Source: Xiphophorus maculatus (taxonomy: Eukaryota > Chordata > Actinopteri > Cyprinodontiformes > Poeciliidae). Taken from it: a stretch of 64,000 nt of DNA. Both the position numbers and the translations under genes were made by a program. The notes beneath the pieces are model-generated. The model worked only from the letters and a program-made list of their open reading frames with translations, made no database searches and had not been told where the DNA came from. The DNA lies in contig NC_036450.1 of NCBI RefSeq assembly GCF_002775205.1, forward strand, positions 5,147,199 through 5,211,198, given 5' to 3'. Of the stretch, positions 24,201-34,867 are shown in pieces; position 1 is the stretch's first letter; each line of letters opens with the position of its first letter.

Positions 24201-27200
24201 TTATGGATCTTCTTCAGCTCATTCTTCAGAAAAGTGACGATGTTGTCCTCCAGCGTCTGGAATAGAATAGATGAAGGAAACATCAGACTGAAATCAAGGA
24301 ACCAAACATCAGATGGATGTTTGACAGACTGACACTCCTCTGGTCTACAAAGTGCAGCATGGAGATGACTGTGAACAGAACGCTTGGAAAAGTTGTTGTT
24401 CATGTACAGACCATAAATATGGAGTCCAGCTGTGTTTGATGCTGCTGGGCAGATGAAACACTGGGAACCTCTGAGCTCTGCTGGTCCACTCTGTGGAGGA
24501 ACCAGGAACAATTAGGAAGTCAAGAAATATTCATCCAGCAATATTCAGAAATGAAATCACCAAGACTTTCACATTAAATGTACTTGAAGCAGAAAAACAG
24601 AGCATCATATGAACAAAATGGAGTGAAGTTAAAAAGAGGAAGATGAACTACAAAGATGAAGAGCAGTAACACCAAAATCACCTAGAAGACATTTTAAAAG
24701 GTTGATGCTGAACTTGGACTTCAAACAGTCCAAACTGTCGTTAGATCTGATGCTGGTGGAGACAGTTTCCCAGAGCTTGGGGACAGTGGAAGTGAAGGCT
24801 CTGTCCACACAGGTCTTCAGGACAGTGTGGGACATCCATCAGGTTCTGATGACTAGATCTGAGGTGATGTGGACATGGAGGAGGTTTGAGATATGTGGGT
24901 GTGTGTCCATGTGGGGTCCTCTTTGTCTTCCAGCATTAATCTGTGTTTAATCAGACTTAGAGACTAATACAAATATAAACCTAGAAATGAAATTGGTACA
25001 ATTATGTTTTGTTATCATTCTTACATTAGTAGTTTTACTAAATTGTTTTTCATTTAAAGGTTTAGTGTTCTCACCCCAGAGAGGAGGAATTTGTTAAACT
25101 GTGTGAAAGACAAAACTTGCTTTTTCCCTTAACCTTGAACATGTTTTCTGCAGCTGTTTCCCTTTCTACTGAAATACTCCTTACTTGTGAACCTGCCTGT
25201 GTGTAGAATGTAGTTTCTGTGATCCTCCATCATTGTTATCAGAATAGCCCTTTTCTGTTAAGATCACTCTCCCACATCCCATTCACTCCTTCCCTGTGTT
25301 AATAGAAAGACAAGCGCTGCAGCAGAGTGTGGGAACGCACGATGAGCGGCTAGAAGAAGCAGTTTTCTGTGTCTTCCCCCTTTTGCAAAAGCTTGGTTGA
25401 AAACTAATAAATGTTGTTTGTGGTTCTCTTTTATGTAGGTTGAGAAAAAACTTATCAGAAATGTACTTCTGCCTTTGTGTTTCTGTGTTAATATTAATAT
25501 TTGATTAAATAAATGAGTCTGTTTCATTTGGAAAAATTAAGTTGATGCTAAACAGAAGAAAATGCAGTTAAATGTTTGTGGGTCAAAGGTCATGTCAACA
25601 TGATAGTTTCTGTGTCTTGATTGAAAAGTGAGTTCATTATGGGTCATTTTTGTCCCCGTTATTCATCAACAGTAATTGGGCGATTCTCTGAATTCGGTAC
25701 ATTTTGGCGTCTCAGATTACTTAAAAATATACCACAAAAAAATGTGTTTTTGATCACTGCATCTATTGAAAGACTCTTTAAACCTCCAGGAAAATATGTC
25801 TCCCCACCTTATTCATGAAATCCCAAGCAGTATTAAGAATTTCTTTGTTACTTAAGTTGCTTTAAATTCAACCCCATAACAGGACAATTTCATTCCTCTA
25901 TGAATAAAACTCTAACATAATTAAACTAATTCTTCCAGTTCCTTTTAGATGACCTGTCCCTTGATATTAATGTATATCTTATATGATTTTGAATCATAAT
26001 AATTAGACTGATAAGTAAAATATGGCAACTTGATGAAAAAGCTCTTTTCATAAATCATAAAAATATACTTTAAAATAAACATTAAATCAGGCTTTTTTAT
26101 GTTTCTGAATCATTCTTTAAACTTTGCATACAGTCCAACAAATATTAGTCTAATATTTGCTGTTATTATAAAAAATCATAACAATGTATCAAGTAACGGT
26201 TGAACCCATTGTAACAGTTGACCAGACTGTAACGGGGTTGAAGATTTTTACTAAAAGTTGCCATAAGTCCACATTAGCTAGGTTATGGAGCAACATATGA
26301 TATGATGAAAACAAGAATTAATATGTTTCAAAGACCATTCTTTACTTTTTCCCAAACAACAATAATTATCATTTACAAGCCTAAAGGTGTTGAAAGGTTG
26401 AGCTTGACAATGACGATGTTTGGATAAAAAATAATCAAATATCGGTAAGAAACTATATTAACACTTAAATCTCTTTACAGTGTGAACGGGAAAAAACTTA
26501 AGTGATGTCACTTCCAGGATGCTGAGGAAATTGGACTGAACCATTATTTATAAAAAGGAGGGATTGGTCTGCTGTTACAGGGTTAAACAAAACTGGAGGG
26601 ACATGATTAAAAAGTGATATTTTATAAATAATTCATATATTTTTCTCATATTTCTTTTATTTAGATTAAAGTATACCTAAAATGTTTAAAATGGTACAAA
26701 TAAGTTGCAGTTACTGGTTAGTTTCATTTGTTTTATATTCAGTGAAAAATTAACATTGGTCAGTGGGGACATGCTCATTTGGCTGACCTCTACGCTTCAA
26801 CAACCCATCAAATCTTTCAAAACATGATTTTTAAAATATATTTGCATGTTATATTACCAAGACACATGGATATTTCCATTACTTGATTTTTCTTTAAAAA
26901 TGTGGGTTGAGTTATATGAAAAATATTTGAGATAAACCTGTGAGACACAAAATGCACTGAATTCAGAGAATGACCCAGTTGCTTATTTATGGTGTCAGTT
27001 AGAGACCATCTGGTTCTGAAAGATATCCACATGAGATATTTATTTATCTTAACTGTGGAAATGGTTAATAATCCACTATGTTGGATGATGTTTGAACCAC
27101 AGAGATGAAACTTTAATCATAAAATTAATTCATAAAAGCCTTTTTCTTTCAGCATTACTCTGTCTGGAAAATAAATTAAATTTAGATTTAGAGAACAATC

Positions 27201-27662
27201 CAAATATCAATCTAGAAATTAAATTCACTTCTGACTTTTGTGTTTATGTGTTAAATTAATATTGGATGGTGATAATAACATATATAAACTGAACAGTTAC
27301 AGCAGTTAGAAACAGCTCACCTCTCTGATGGTGGAGATCCAGGAGATTTAAAGTTAATGATATCTTTCTTTGACCTGTCGCTCTTCATGGACACACAGCT
27401 GGTTCTGGTTCTGGTTCTGGTTTGAGTCTCTGATGGATCCTGACAGAAACATGATGATTAAAACTTAATCAGCAAAGAGGAGCAGCAGCAGCTTCATCAC
27501 CACGTCTGTTCTGGCCTGATATAGTGAACGCTGTGTGAAAAGGGCTGTGGACAGTTAGAGATGGTGACCTCACCTCTGACCTTTGCTCTGGCTCTCATCT
27601 TCCCCACACAGAGTGGTTTTAGAGGGAGGGACTCCCTCCTCTCTGTCCTCACACTGATCCAT
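14750..27662 (-). CDS. NLR copy B, nine-exon FISNA-NACHT-LRR-B30.2 gene with exon 2 frameshift
   Basis: The coding exons on the minus strand are E1 27574-27662, E2 27321-27439, E3 24412-24490, E4 24028-24256, E5 22093-23884, E6 21440-21613, E7 19430-19603, E8 15429-15475 and E9 14750-15279. All have GT/AG ends and the phases agree with copies A and C except in E2, which is 119 nt instead of 120. A lost C near 27403 brings a stop soon after [12 protein letters not shown]. Without that change the protein would be 1077 residues. E2 is phase-symmetric in the other copies, so skipping it would restore the frame. Everything downstream is open, so either the frameshift is recent, exon 2 is skipped, or the assembly has an error. 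Intron 7 is about 4 kb and intron 6 is 1.8 kb, both enlarged by insertions compared with copy C. Confidence 0.82.
15429..15475 (-). CDS. NLR copy B exon 8: linker to B30.2
   Basis: A 47-nt exon between acceptor TCCTCCTTTCAG and donor GTAAGTGT. It encodes [15 protein letters not shown] and joins in phase to E9 to give RKYSCQLT. The same exon is 47 nt in copy D (60385-60431) and 56 nt in copy C (36202-36257). Confidence 0.8.
17229..18296. mobile_element. hAT-like non-autonomous element, interrupted
   Basis: The left end is CAGAGGTGGAGAAAG followed by repeated AAGTAAAAGTA-like motifs, and the right end repeats GTAGAAAGTACAG and GGAGTAAAAGTTCCCACCATT. Similar ends and internal motifs are common in fish hAT-like repeats. 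Only the right part is present in copies C (from 37000) and D (from about 60478). Confidence 0.45.
17364..17711. mobile_element. piggyBac-type MITE with TTAA duplication
   Basis: A 348-bp element with 14-bp terminal inverted repeats CCCTCTATGGCATG, flanked on both sides by TTAA (17360-17363 and 17712-17715). TTAA target sites are diagnostic of piggyBac elements. There is no coding capacity. A short motif, GGTTTGTTGCCT, recurs near both ends. Confidence 0.85.
18930..19265 (-). pseudogene. Open-frame LINE-like fossil in intron 7 of NLR B
   Basis: The minus strand keeps one frame open through [36 protein letters not shown] and [20 protein letters not shown]. The arrangement (a W followed by a basic helix with N-F-Q-D-L-I-x-Y-K) resembles the linker between endonuclease and reverse transcriptase of fish LINEs. 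It is also present in copy C (37738-38075). It could be a fossil or a retained exon of another kind. Confidence 0.4.
19430..21613 (-). CDS. NLR copy B exons 6 and 7: LRR exons
   Basis: E6 is 21440-21613 and E7 is 19430-19603, each 174 nt and phase 2, the standard vertebrate NLR LRR exon of 58 residues with about two leucine-rich repeats. E6 encodes [19 protein letters not shown] and E7 encodes [19 protein letters not shown]. Acceptors are CTGTCTCCTCAG and TGTGTCTGCAG. Further LRR exons are not seen in the 1836-bp intron between them. Confidence 0.88.
19604..21439 (-). other. Intron 6 of NLR B with degenerate DNA-transposon sequence
   Basis: This intron is 1836 bp, while the same intron in copy C is only 176 bp (38412-38587), so nearly all of it is extra DNA. 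Positions 20335-20400 carry a GGTGGGTCGGGGGG-type repeat. Positions 21165-21400 contain CACCTGTGGCCATGGAAGT, typical of old Tc1-related fish MITEs. No coding sequence is supported. Confidence 0.5.
22093..23884 (-). CDS. NLR copy B exon 5: FISNA, NACHT, winged-helix and helical domains
   Basis: A 1792-nt open exon with donor GCTCT/GTAAGG and acceptor TTATTTTAG. Walker A is [10 protein letters not shown], Walker [10 protein letters not shown], sensor ITTRPAAA, and [13 protein letters not shown] has Val where A and C have Leu. It is near-identical to A and C apart from a patch after HAHLTF where residues, and the count of charged residues, change ([19 protein letters not shown]). Confidence 0.92.
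24028..24490 (-). CDS. NLR copy B exons 3 and 4
   Basis: E3 is 24412-24490 (79 nt; [17 protein letters not shown] to LDSIFM). E4 is 24028-24256 (229 nt; [18 protein letters not shown], acidic [33 protein letters not shown]). E4 ends AGA A/GTAAGA and joins AA of exon 5 to make a lysine codon. The intron between E3 and E4 is only 155 nt and is open in one frame, which makes a false 169-residue ORF across both. Confidence 0.78.
24680..24840 (-). mobile_element. L2-like LINE fossil in intron 2 of NLR B
   Basis: The minus strand reads [20 protein letters not shown] then [19 protein letters not shown], an uninterrupted version of the fossil in copy A at 2990-3200. It marks the intron as homologous in all copies. 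Confidence 0.55.
24988..25457 (+). mobile_element. Solo LTR, divergent member of family 1
   Basis: A 470-bp block with TGAAATTGG and CTTATCA ends, flanked by GAAA on both sides (24984-24987, 25458-25461). An AATAAA lies at about 25407, followed by TGTTGTTTGTGGTTCTCTTT, which matches the 3' end of the LTRs at 12429 and 33150 read on their minus strands. Copy A (about 4418-4450) has the same flanks joined directly, so this is an insertion specific to copy B. Confidence 0.7.
25458..27320 (-). other. Rest of intron 2 of NLR B
   Basis: AT-rich sequence, largely shared with copy C at 42366-43645. No coding sequence, RNA gene or new repeat boundary was seen. Confidence 0.5.
27321..27662 (-). CDS. 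NLR copy B exons 1 and 2; exon 2 frameshifted
   Basis: E1 (27574-27662) reads [20 protein letters not shown] then EDESQSKGQ and ends at donor GTGAGG. E2 (27321-27439) is 119 nt. Plus-strand positions around 27402 read CACAGCTGGTTCTGG where copies A and C have CACAGCTGGGTTCTGG. The joined frame therefore stops at the TGA after AVCP. The other two frames do not connect to E1. Confidence 0.75.
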
Positions 27663-28789
27663 GCTGCTGAATTCACATCAGCTCACACACACTTTCTACA
27701 TTCACCTGCAGAGGAAACACACATCATTCATCTGCACATCAACTCTGATCATCCTTTACATCATTAGAGCTGGAAAAAGATCAGCTGCTCCTCCTCTGAT
27801 TGGCTCTTCTTCTCTGCTTCATATCAGTGTCAGGTGAATGCAGTCAGACAGCAGAGAGGCAGAGGAAGCTGCCATCAGCTGCTGCACTTCTACTATCAGT
27901 CCACTAGATGGAGACATGGAGCAACATTTACATTCACTGATTCCACCTGAACAAGTCTTATAGTTCACAATTATTAATTTCTACAAGTGGATTATTCGCT
28001 CCATTAAAGATGAACTATTTAATCATCTGACTGAATCAAACCCATTTTAATAATATTTTTATTTTGAAAGGAAGCAACAAGAAACTGTTGCTGACGTTAA
28101 TGGTGGAGACTAGAGTTCGGTACCAGGAAATAAAAACATGAATCAGTTCGGAGAAGAAAACAGTGAAACATCAGCTGTTCATCATGTTGTTTGATTCCAG
28201 TTCATCAATAATCTAATAATCCTGTAGATTAGCCTTCAAACAGCAGAGATATTAAAGTTTCAGCTGAAATCAGAAGTGAAACTTTTCTCCAAACGTCAGA
28301 GATTAGAAACAATCAGGAAAAAGTTAAAGTGATGAAAAATTAAAGAAATAAACAAATCAAACTTACAGTTTGTTCAAACGATCCAAAGAGTTAAAAAAGA
28401 AAATTTAAACAACAGACTGAGACCCAACTAACGGACTGAAGCCACACCTGAACAGGTAAATTGAAACCGAAAGTAAATGTGACGGATGTTGCGTAACTGA
28501 TGACGTCACAGTCCACCTGGCTTGTAGTTTTTTCCTTCAGAGCAACAGAACCAGGAAGTAGAAGCTCTGAGGTGAAATCAGAGGCAGGTTGATAAAATCT
28601 TCATGAGGAAGGAGAGAAGTTCTGATAAAAATGAGGGTGTACTTACTTTTGATCATGACTGTAGTGATGATTGATAGTAACAAAAAATGAAGAACAGTAT
28701 TTTAGTTTATTCATCATGTCATAGAGAAAAAATGTGAAAATGCATTTTTCAAACTAATATTTTCACCATGTCATCCATACGTTCATTCT

Positions 28790-28980
28790 AAACTAAATAT
28801 TTAATTCACAAACTAAATATTTACTTTGAATACAAAATTTTTGAAAATAAAAATTTAGCTAAATATTTAGCTTCTAAATAAATATTTATTTTGCAAACTA
28901 AAAATGTATTTTCCAAACTAAACATTCAATTTTCAAATTCAGTATTTATTTTTAAAACTACATATTTAATTATCTATTTT
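28790..28980. repeat. Degenerate AT-rich minisatellite upstream of NLR B
   Basis: Imperfect repeats of a roughly 25-35 bp unit built on TTTTCAAACTAAATATTTA. Related blocks are at 45110-45355 (copy C flank) and 34188-34335. Unit number differs between copies, as expected of a replication-slippage repeat. Confidence 0.65.
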
Positions 28981-29003
28981 CATGTCTAGTTGTCCAGTCA
29001 GAC

Positions 29004-29204
29004 CAGGGGCCCCAAAGTCGGTCCTGGAGGGCCGGCATCCTGCATGTTTTAATTCTCCCTAATTTAATGCACCTGGATCCAATGACGGCTCGTTAGACGG
29101 CCTAAGAAGAAAACTGACACGCTGAAAAGGTTGTTGGTTCCACCAGGGAGAGAACTAAAACGTGCAGGATGCCGGCCCTCGAGGGCCGACTTTGGGGGCC
29201 CCTG
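29004..29204. mobile_element. Short hAT-like MITE, upstream of NLR B
   Basis: About 201 bp with long inverted repeats: CAGGGGCCCCAAAGTCGG at the left and its complement CCGACTTTGGGGGCCCCTG at the right, then GGAGGGCCGGCATCCTGCA and its complement. A clean 8-bp duplication is not visible. The same element is at 45377-45578 beside copy C, so it predates that duplication. Confidence 0.75.
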
Positions 29205-29560
29205 TTTTAAAAGGACATATTGAAGGTTTTCTTTAAAAATCTGCCATATGTGTAACATGACGTGATACAGTGCACCATTATTGTTCTTGCTTCACAGGGA
29301 AGTTTCTCCAGAGAGTGAGAGACCACCATCTTCGTATTGTCATCATATCATTCTGTGGACGTCACAGCTTCACATTTAATGAAATCTCCAACAGAAAGCA
29401 GAGACTCTCATCTGTTTCCTTACCTCGCTGAAATCAAATGATGCTCCCATAACAAAGTAGTGCATACTTTTGAGAAAAATGTGATTATTACGTCTATACA
29501 AACCATACAACAATATGGTGGGTGGAGGCGGATGTTACCATCACTACAAACATTACACAG

Positions 29561-31644
29561 TGTTGTTGTGCAACACCTCCCCCCCTCCTTTCTCTACTCT
29601 CTCACTCTCGTACTTCCTCTTCTGAGAGGGGAGATGTGCTACCAGCTCTCCTTCTAACGGGTTAATTGAGTTTTCTAAATCTGCTGGGATTTACCCTGTC
29701 CAGAACTGAAGTAAACTCTGTTTAAGCTGGTTTCGAGAAACGATTCACCTGATTTTTGACGGCCTACATCCAGGTGTCCCACCCTTCTACCCCCTGTGAA
29801 TTAGCCAGACTGAGCAGCCTACAGCCAACTAGTTTCACAGAGCACACCTGTTAACGGTCGCTCGTTCTCTATTTTACAACTTGCTCTTGTTATTGAACCA
29901 GGTAGGTTTTAGTGACTCGGGCGAGTCCCAAGGATGATGTTTTACATTTGGGCTACCAGCAACCTAAAAACATTTTCCACTTCTTCCTCTCCAGAATCAA
30001 ACATCATAGCTATTTTACAACCATCAAAGAACTTTAAGGTGACTCATTAACTGAATGTCCACAACATCTTTTAGATTTAATTCATGCTAAATATTTTATT
30101 AGTAAGGCAGTTTTGCAAGGGTCAGTACAGCTTAATTCAGTAGCAGAAATAATCAAATAAGTAAAATCAATCATCTAGTCTATCTTTCCCTACTGCTGAC
30201 ACTGAGAACTAAAAAAGGGAACCTTTGAGAGAGACGGACGGAGTTTGGCGTTTCGAACCCCAGACCTGGCTTGATGATGAAGAAGGTGTTGCAGCAGGAG
30301 GAAGATGTTGATCGGCGAAGGCCGGGATCTCTGTAGGTCTGATGAGCTTCTTCTCCGCATGGATGGTGAGGTCACACAGGACTTGGTGCTGGCAGGAAAA
30401 AAGGCACCAGTTCTTCTTCTTTGTCTTTGCCTTTGTCTTCATCTTTGTCTTTGGGGTCTGAACCCAGCTGATGAGAGAAGTGCGATGTGAAGCCACAGGT
30501 TGTGGGCCAGACGGGTTGGTCTCCATGAGCAGGACAGTCTTCGACTCTGTGGCCCCGGCTCTTCTTCAGCTGCAGAGTTCTTTGTCCATCTCTTGGCTCG
30601 AAGCTGCCCGGAGGATCCAACTAAAGGTTCCTCTTTTGCACCCACCTTTTATAGGGTTTATCCACCCCCCTGGTGCGCCTGCACCGGCCAGCACTGTTGC
30701 TGGGCTTGTTTCATTGGCTGTCTGCTTAGACAGATGATCTCATATCCATCACTGTCTTACAGACATTTCCTGATGTCTGTACTAATGTCTCAGGGTTGCT
30801 CAACCTCCTATGTCCCTTGCCTGCACGACCTTTTCTCTAAATAAGGCGTTGATCATCTCTGCTCTCCTGTTAGTTCCCCTTTTTCCCTTATCCTTTCACC
30901 TTTCACCTACCATTTACCTCCAACATATCAGTGATGTTTAATTGCAGTTACACCTTTTTACACCATTTCAAGTTCAATGTCAAAATCACATTTATATCAC
31001 ATTTATTTTCTTTAGCTTCTCTGATTTAGCATTCATTTATAATTTTATAACCAAAACTTATTAGTTACTCTTATTATGATCTTAATGTGAGTTATTACAG
31101 ATGTTTTTCTGAAAAGAAACCAAGAATAATCCATGATTCTAATTATTTGATACCAAGTTACAGTTACTTGTTTTTCTTGTAAGTGTTCTCACAAATGTAC
31201 GTGTAAATATTATTACAAGTAAACCAATATTAATATAAGTATTTTACTTTGAATCTTATCAAATTACTCAAAATGTAAAATGTTTAGATTTCATTCTTTA
31301 AAACTTTCATGCTTTAAAATAAGGTATAGTCTCAGCTATTTTTATGAATCTGCAGGCTGGAAACTTACTTCCTCTTTTTCCAGGAAACCTGCTTTTCCTG
31401 TTTAATGACTCTCTCTGACTGACTATGATTTCTTATGATTAGATAGAAAAAAGTAGAATTAAAGCAAAGTTTGCATGAGACAAAAACAACACACACAACC
31501 AGATTTATTTTATTGACACTTAAGTCTACTGCTGGGCCTTGATGTCACTTGAGTGATTCATTTTAAAGATAACTTTATTTATTATTACTGTTAAACTAAA
31601 ATCTCCAGCATGGGGAAGTGGGATGAGCTCGGATTTTCTTGACA
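29561..31644 (-). mobile_element. 2.08-kb LTR-like element upstream of NLR B
   Basis: On the minus strand it starts TGTCAAGAAAATCC and ends GTTGCACAACAACA. It is flanked by ACAG on both sides (29557-29560, 31645-31648). Copy C has the uninterrupted site ATTACACAGTTGTTGG near 45920-45938. A strong TATAAAAG lies on the minus strand at about 30646-30653, and an AATAAA-type signal near 30088, the order expected for U3-R-U5. No second LTR copy was found inside, so it may be a large solo LTR or a non-autonomous element. Open frames near 30190-30645 start close to the expected cap site and are not convincing genes. Confidence 0.6.
30646..30654 (-). promoter_or_regulatory. TATA box of the LTR-like element
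   Basis: CTATAAAAG on the minus strand, in the same direction as the NLR genes and about 3 kb upstream of exon 1 of copy B. It is the best TATA match near that gene. Confidence 0.45.
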
Positions 31645-31648
31645 ACAG

Positions 31649-33149
31649 TTGTTGGACAGTCCTTGTTTAGGCAATCCCTGTGGTGTTTAAGAGAAAATTC
31701 AAGAAGGGGGAAGAAAATTAATGTGTCATTACTATAACAATCAGATTGAGGTAAAGGACAACAGCCTTACCCACAGTATTGATTATAAACATTTAAAGCA
31801 GGAATGGTTGGAAATAAGCATCTTGCAGCTCTAAAGAACCACAAGTGTCCCATCAGAACATCTCACCTTAACATCATTGCCAACAAATTCTGTCCATGGT
31901 CCAGATGACATCTGAAGACAGACTTCTCTGATGATACAAAGTTTTTAAGTTAAAAATTAGCAAGGGTATATTTCACAACATAAAAATTATAAACATGTAT
32001 GAGAATGAAAGACAGATGTGAGACAGAACGGTCTCTTGATGGTCCAGCTTTAACCCATGTCTTGTTTAAAAAGAAACAAGACTGCTTAGAAAATGTATGT
32101 CCTATTGGATTTCAGGCATTAAAACGTTATCCACAAATTCAATTTGGATATTTACTCTTACATAAATATGAAGATTAATGCTGAACCTTTGCCTCCGTGG
32201 AACAACGGAACAACATGCTGAACACATGCCACTTTCAAACTCATTCCTATAAAACCTTAATGTTTTGATGTGGTTTTCATCTGTGAAGCCACTGATAGAA
32301 TCAAGGAAGAAAATCTCACTTTGCTTAGGTTTCACAATCTGAAAAAATATGTCACACTGATGATGAACACTACCGCAGAGTAATAAATGAATTAGACAAG
32401 TGTCAAGAAATGCAGTAAATATGTAAATAAGTATTGTACTAACGCATAGTGTCCAATGTCCAGGACGCCATACAGGAATCAGAACCCAGTCCAGATCTTG
32501 TGCCTGCAGCTTCCAATTAAATCACAAAATTAATATATTGTGGTGAATCTGACATCCAAAGCAAAAATATGTACTGGTAGGTGTAGTGCTGGGTCAAGGG
32601 AAAGAGGTGGAAACCAGGTGTTGACTACATGACTGTTTCCTGTTTCCTGTTGGTAGCTGCTGGCTGGACAGGTGGCTGGGCTGATGCACAGCTGGACACC
32701 ATATTGAAAGTCATTGCCTGGTTAACCAAATGATTAACAAACCTGTCCCTTCTGTCAATGGCTGAAAAACAGTTCAGGCAATGAAAGTGAGATGTGTCTC
32801 TCCAGGGTAGGCCACATCTGAATATATGGAATTCTGCAGGAACAAAAAGAAATTAATACAATTAAAAAACAACATCTTTATACTTTGCAGATAAGTTTAA
32901 ACGAGACATGGTTAATTCCCACTCAAAATAGAGCGAGGACACAAGGTAATAGCTACTAACATTAAAAAAAGGTTATTACACATCAGGAAATATACAAATG
33001 ATTGGTAGAAAAAATGGCATGTTTGAAATTAATCACTGTAGATTTTTTAACATTATTGTTACTGTTTTGTAGGATTTAACAATTAATTATACAAGTCACA
33101 ATGGCTTACACATAACAAATATATATTCTGCAAAAATTATTAGAAACTG
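31649..33149. other. Flank shared with NLR C, then unassigned sequence
   Basis: Positions 31649-31995 match 45932-46279 beyond copy C. The remainder is AT-rich and shows no gene or clear repeat boundary. Confidence 0.4.
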
Positions 33150-33690
33150 TGATAGGTATTTTCCTTTCGAACCTAAATAAAAGAAAGAACCACAGACAAC
33201 GTATATGAATTTTACGTGGAGCTTTTGCAAAAGGGAAGGCTCTGCCAAACTTCTCCTCCGAGCAGTTCTACAGAGCGTTCTGATCTGCCCTCACAACAGC
33301 TCCTGTTTTTATTGTCAAAGAAGAACAGGCAAGGGGGCAGTCAGGAAAAACAACAGAGGTCGTAAAGCTTCTAACCCAAACATCTAACAACCCAGTTCCA
33401 GATGTGATATCTGATCAAAGGTCTGAGCCCGGTTCAAATCTCGGTCAGTACTGTCAATAAAACAAAATACGACTGTTCACAGGTAGTTACTAAATTAGGA
33501 GGTGTTCTTGCAAAAGGATTTAAGGTCTGAGAAACTCAGTGTTAACTATTTCTCGTAAAGTTGAACCGACAGTAGTGACCTCCATACACACGTAAGGAAG
33601 AGAACACTTTAAACAGAAAATCACAATGATCTATAGGCTGAATGTGAACTAAAGTAAGAATAAAATGATAATACCAAAAAATCTCTAACA
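33150..33690 (-). mobile_element. Solo LTR, family 1, with 5-bp duplication
   Basis: A 541-bp LTR that matches 12429-12966 along its length. On the minus strand it starts TGTTAGAGATTTTTTGG and ends ACCTATCA. AACTG is repeated exactly on both sides (33145-33149, 33691-33695). There are no internal retroviral genes, so it is a recombined solo LTR. Confidence 0.85.
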
Positions 33691-33695
33691 AACTG

Positions 33696-34335
33696 GAAAA
33701 GTGATATTGCTCAAACAGCCAAGGGCAGGTATTAACTAACTAAATATTTACTCAATTACTCTGTAACTTTTGACAAAAAACAAATTACGACTATTTTTCC
33801 ATATGTAATATTCTTGAGTAAATTTTGTTGATATGCAACCTAATGCGAGTAACTTAACTGAATGAAGAACACATTTTAATCCATAAAAACTAAAACATGA
33901 TACACAGATAAATGTTTATGTTTGGTTTCTTCAAACCTTCATTTGTTGTCTTCTAAAAATATATTGATACGTTATATATATATGTGATACGTCATTAGAG
34001 TATCACATCTGGGTACTAAACCCACCTATGATGGCAGCTGTTAGTTTATAATAAATATTAGACTTTCTAGAAATTTAACATTGGTGTACAAAACATATTT
34101 AAAAAATATTAACCTTTAAAAATGAAAGAAAAACACTAAAAAACTGGTATGTAAAAAATATATTAATTAATTATTCTTAATTAAAAAAGAACAGTATTTT
34201 AGTTTATTCATCATGTCATAGAGAAAAAATGTGAAAATGTATTTTCCAAACTAAACATTTAATTTTCAAATCCAATATTTATTTTCTAAACTTCATATTT
34301 AATGATCTATTTTCATGTCTAGTTGTTCAGTCAGA
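33696..34335. other. AT-rich spacer with a partial copy of the NLR upstream flank
   Basis: Positions 34188-34335 match the AT-rich minisatellite and flank found at 28690-29003, ending at TTCAGTCAGAC. The remainder is AT-rich and uncharacterised. Confidence 0.45.
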
Positions 34336-34339
34336 CGCT

Positions 34340-34855
34340 CCATCATGTTGTCATGTTCCAGTTTTTCTCCACTCAGCAACAGTTGGTGAACAGGATTTAA
34401 TCCAGTTTAGTGTAATTGTCTTTCTTGCTACTAGTAGCAGAAGGTGCAACAATATGTAACATTGATCTTTAGTGAGTAAATCCTTGGTGTTTATGTCCAG
34501 CAGAAATAGAAGAGGCTCCATGGGGAGATCTGTCCTTAGAATGTCCTCAATCTCCTGTTTCATTTCCTCCCAGAAGGTCTTTATTTGTGGTCAGTCCCAG
34601 AAGACGTGTGTGATGACCGACCATTCCACAAATTCCTCCAACATCTATCTGTGGTTGGAATCCTGGAAATAAAACCCTTAATGGAGTTTTATTAAATCTG
34701 ATTTTTACTTTCCAGTCAAACTCTTTCCAGATTTGGTTTCCAATCCATTTATGGCACAAAAATGCACAGAAGAAAACTCCACTCCGTGTTTTATCAATCT
34801 CCAGTTCAGTCCAGTAAATTGATGCTCTCAGTTTTCCCATCAATCCACCAATGGA
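34340..34855 (-). pseudogene. L1/Tx1-like LINE ORF2 C-terminal fragment
   Basis: On the minus strand two overlapping frames give SIYWTELEIDKTRSGVFF, then IKTFWEEMKQEIEDIL and LLVARKTITLNWIKS, the usual tail of L1/Tx1-type ORF2 (a CP.I..FW motif, then an (A/L)R..I...W motif). At least one frameshift and one stop are present. Both ends are truncated. Confidence 0.65.
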
Positions 34856-34867
34856 GACACCAAACTG

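Noticed and set aside
24002..24511. Single 169-residue minus-strand ORF in copy B (and 170 in C)
   Set aside because: It reads through a 155-nt intron; the splice sites and agreement of phases with copy A show two exons instead.
30190..30844. Cluster of small frames on both strands
   Set aside because: They lie around the TATA box of the LTR-like element, contradict each other in frame and show no family motif.
34336..34340. Empty site for the hAT-like MITE
   Set aside because: The left flank (TTCAGTCAGAC) matches the MITE-bearing copies, but the right flank does not, so it is a breakpoint and not an empty site.
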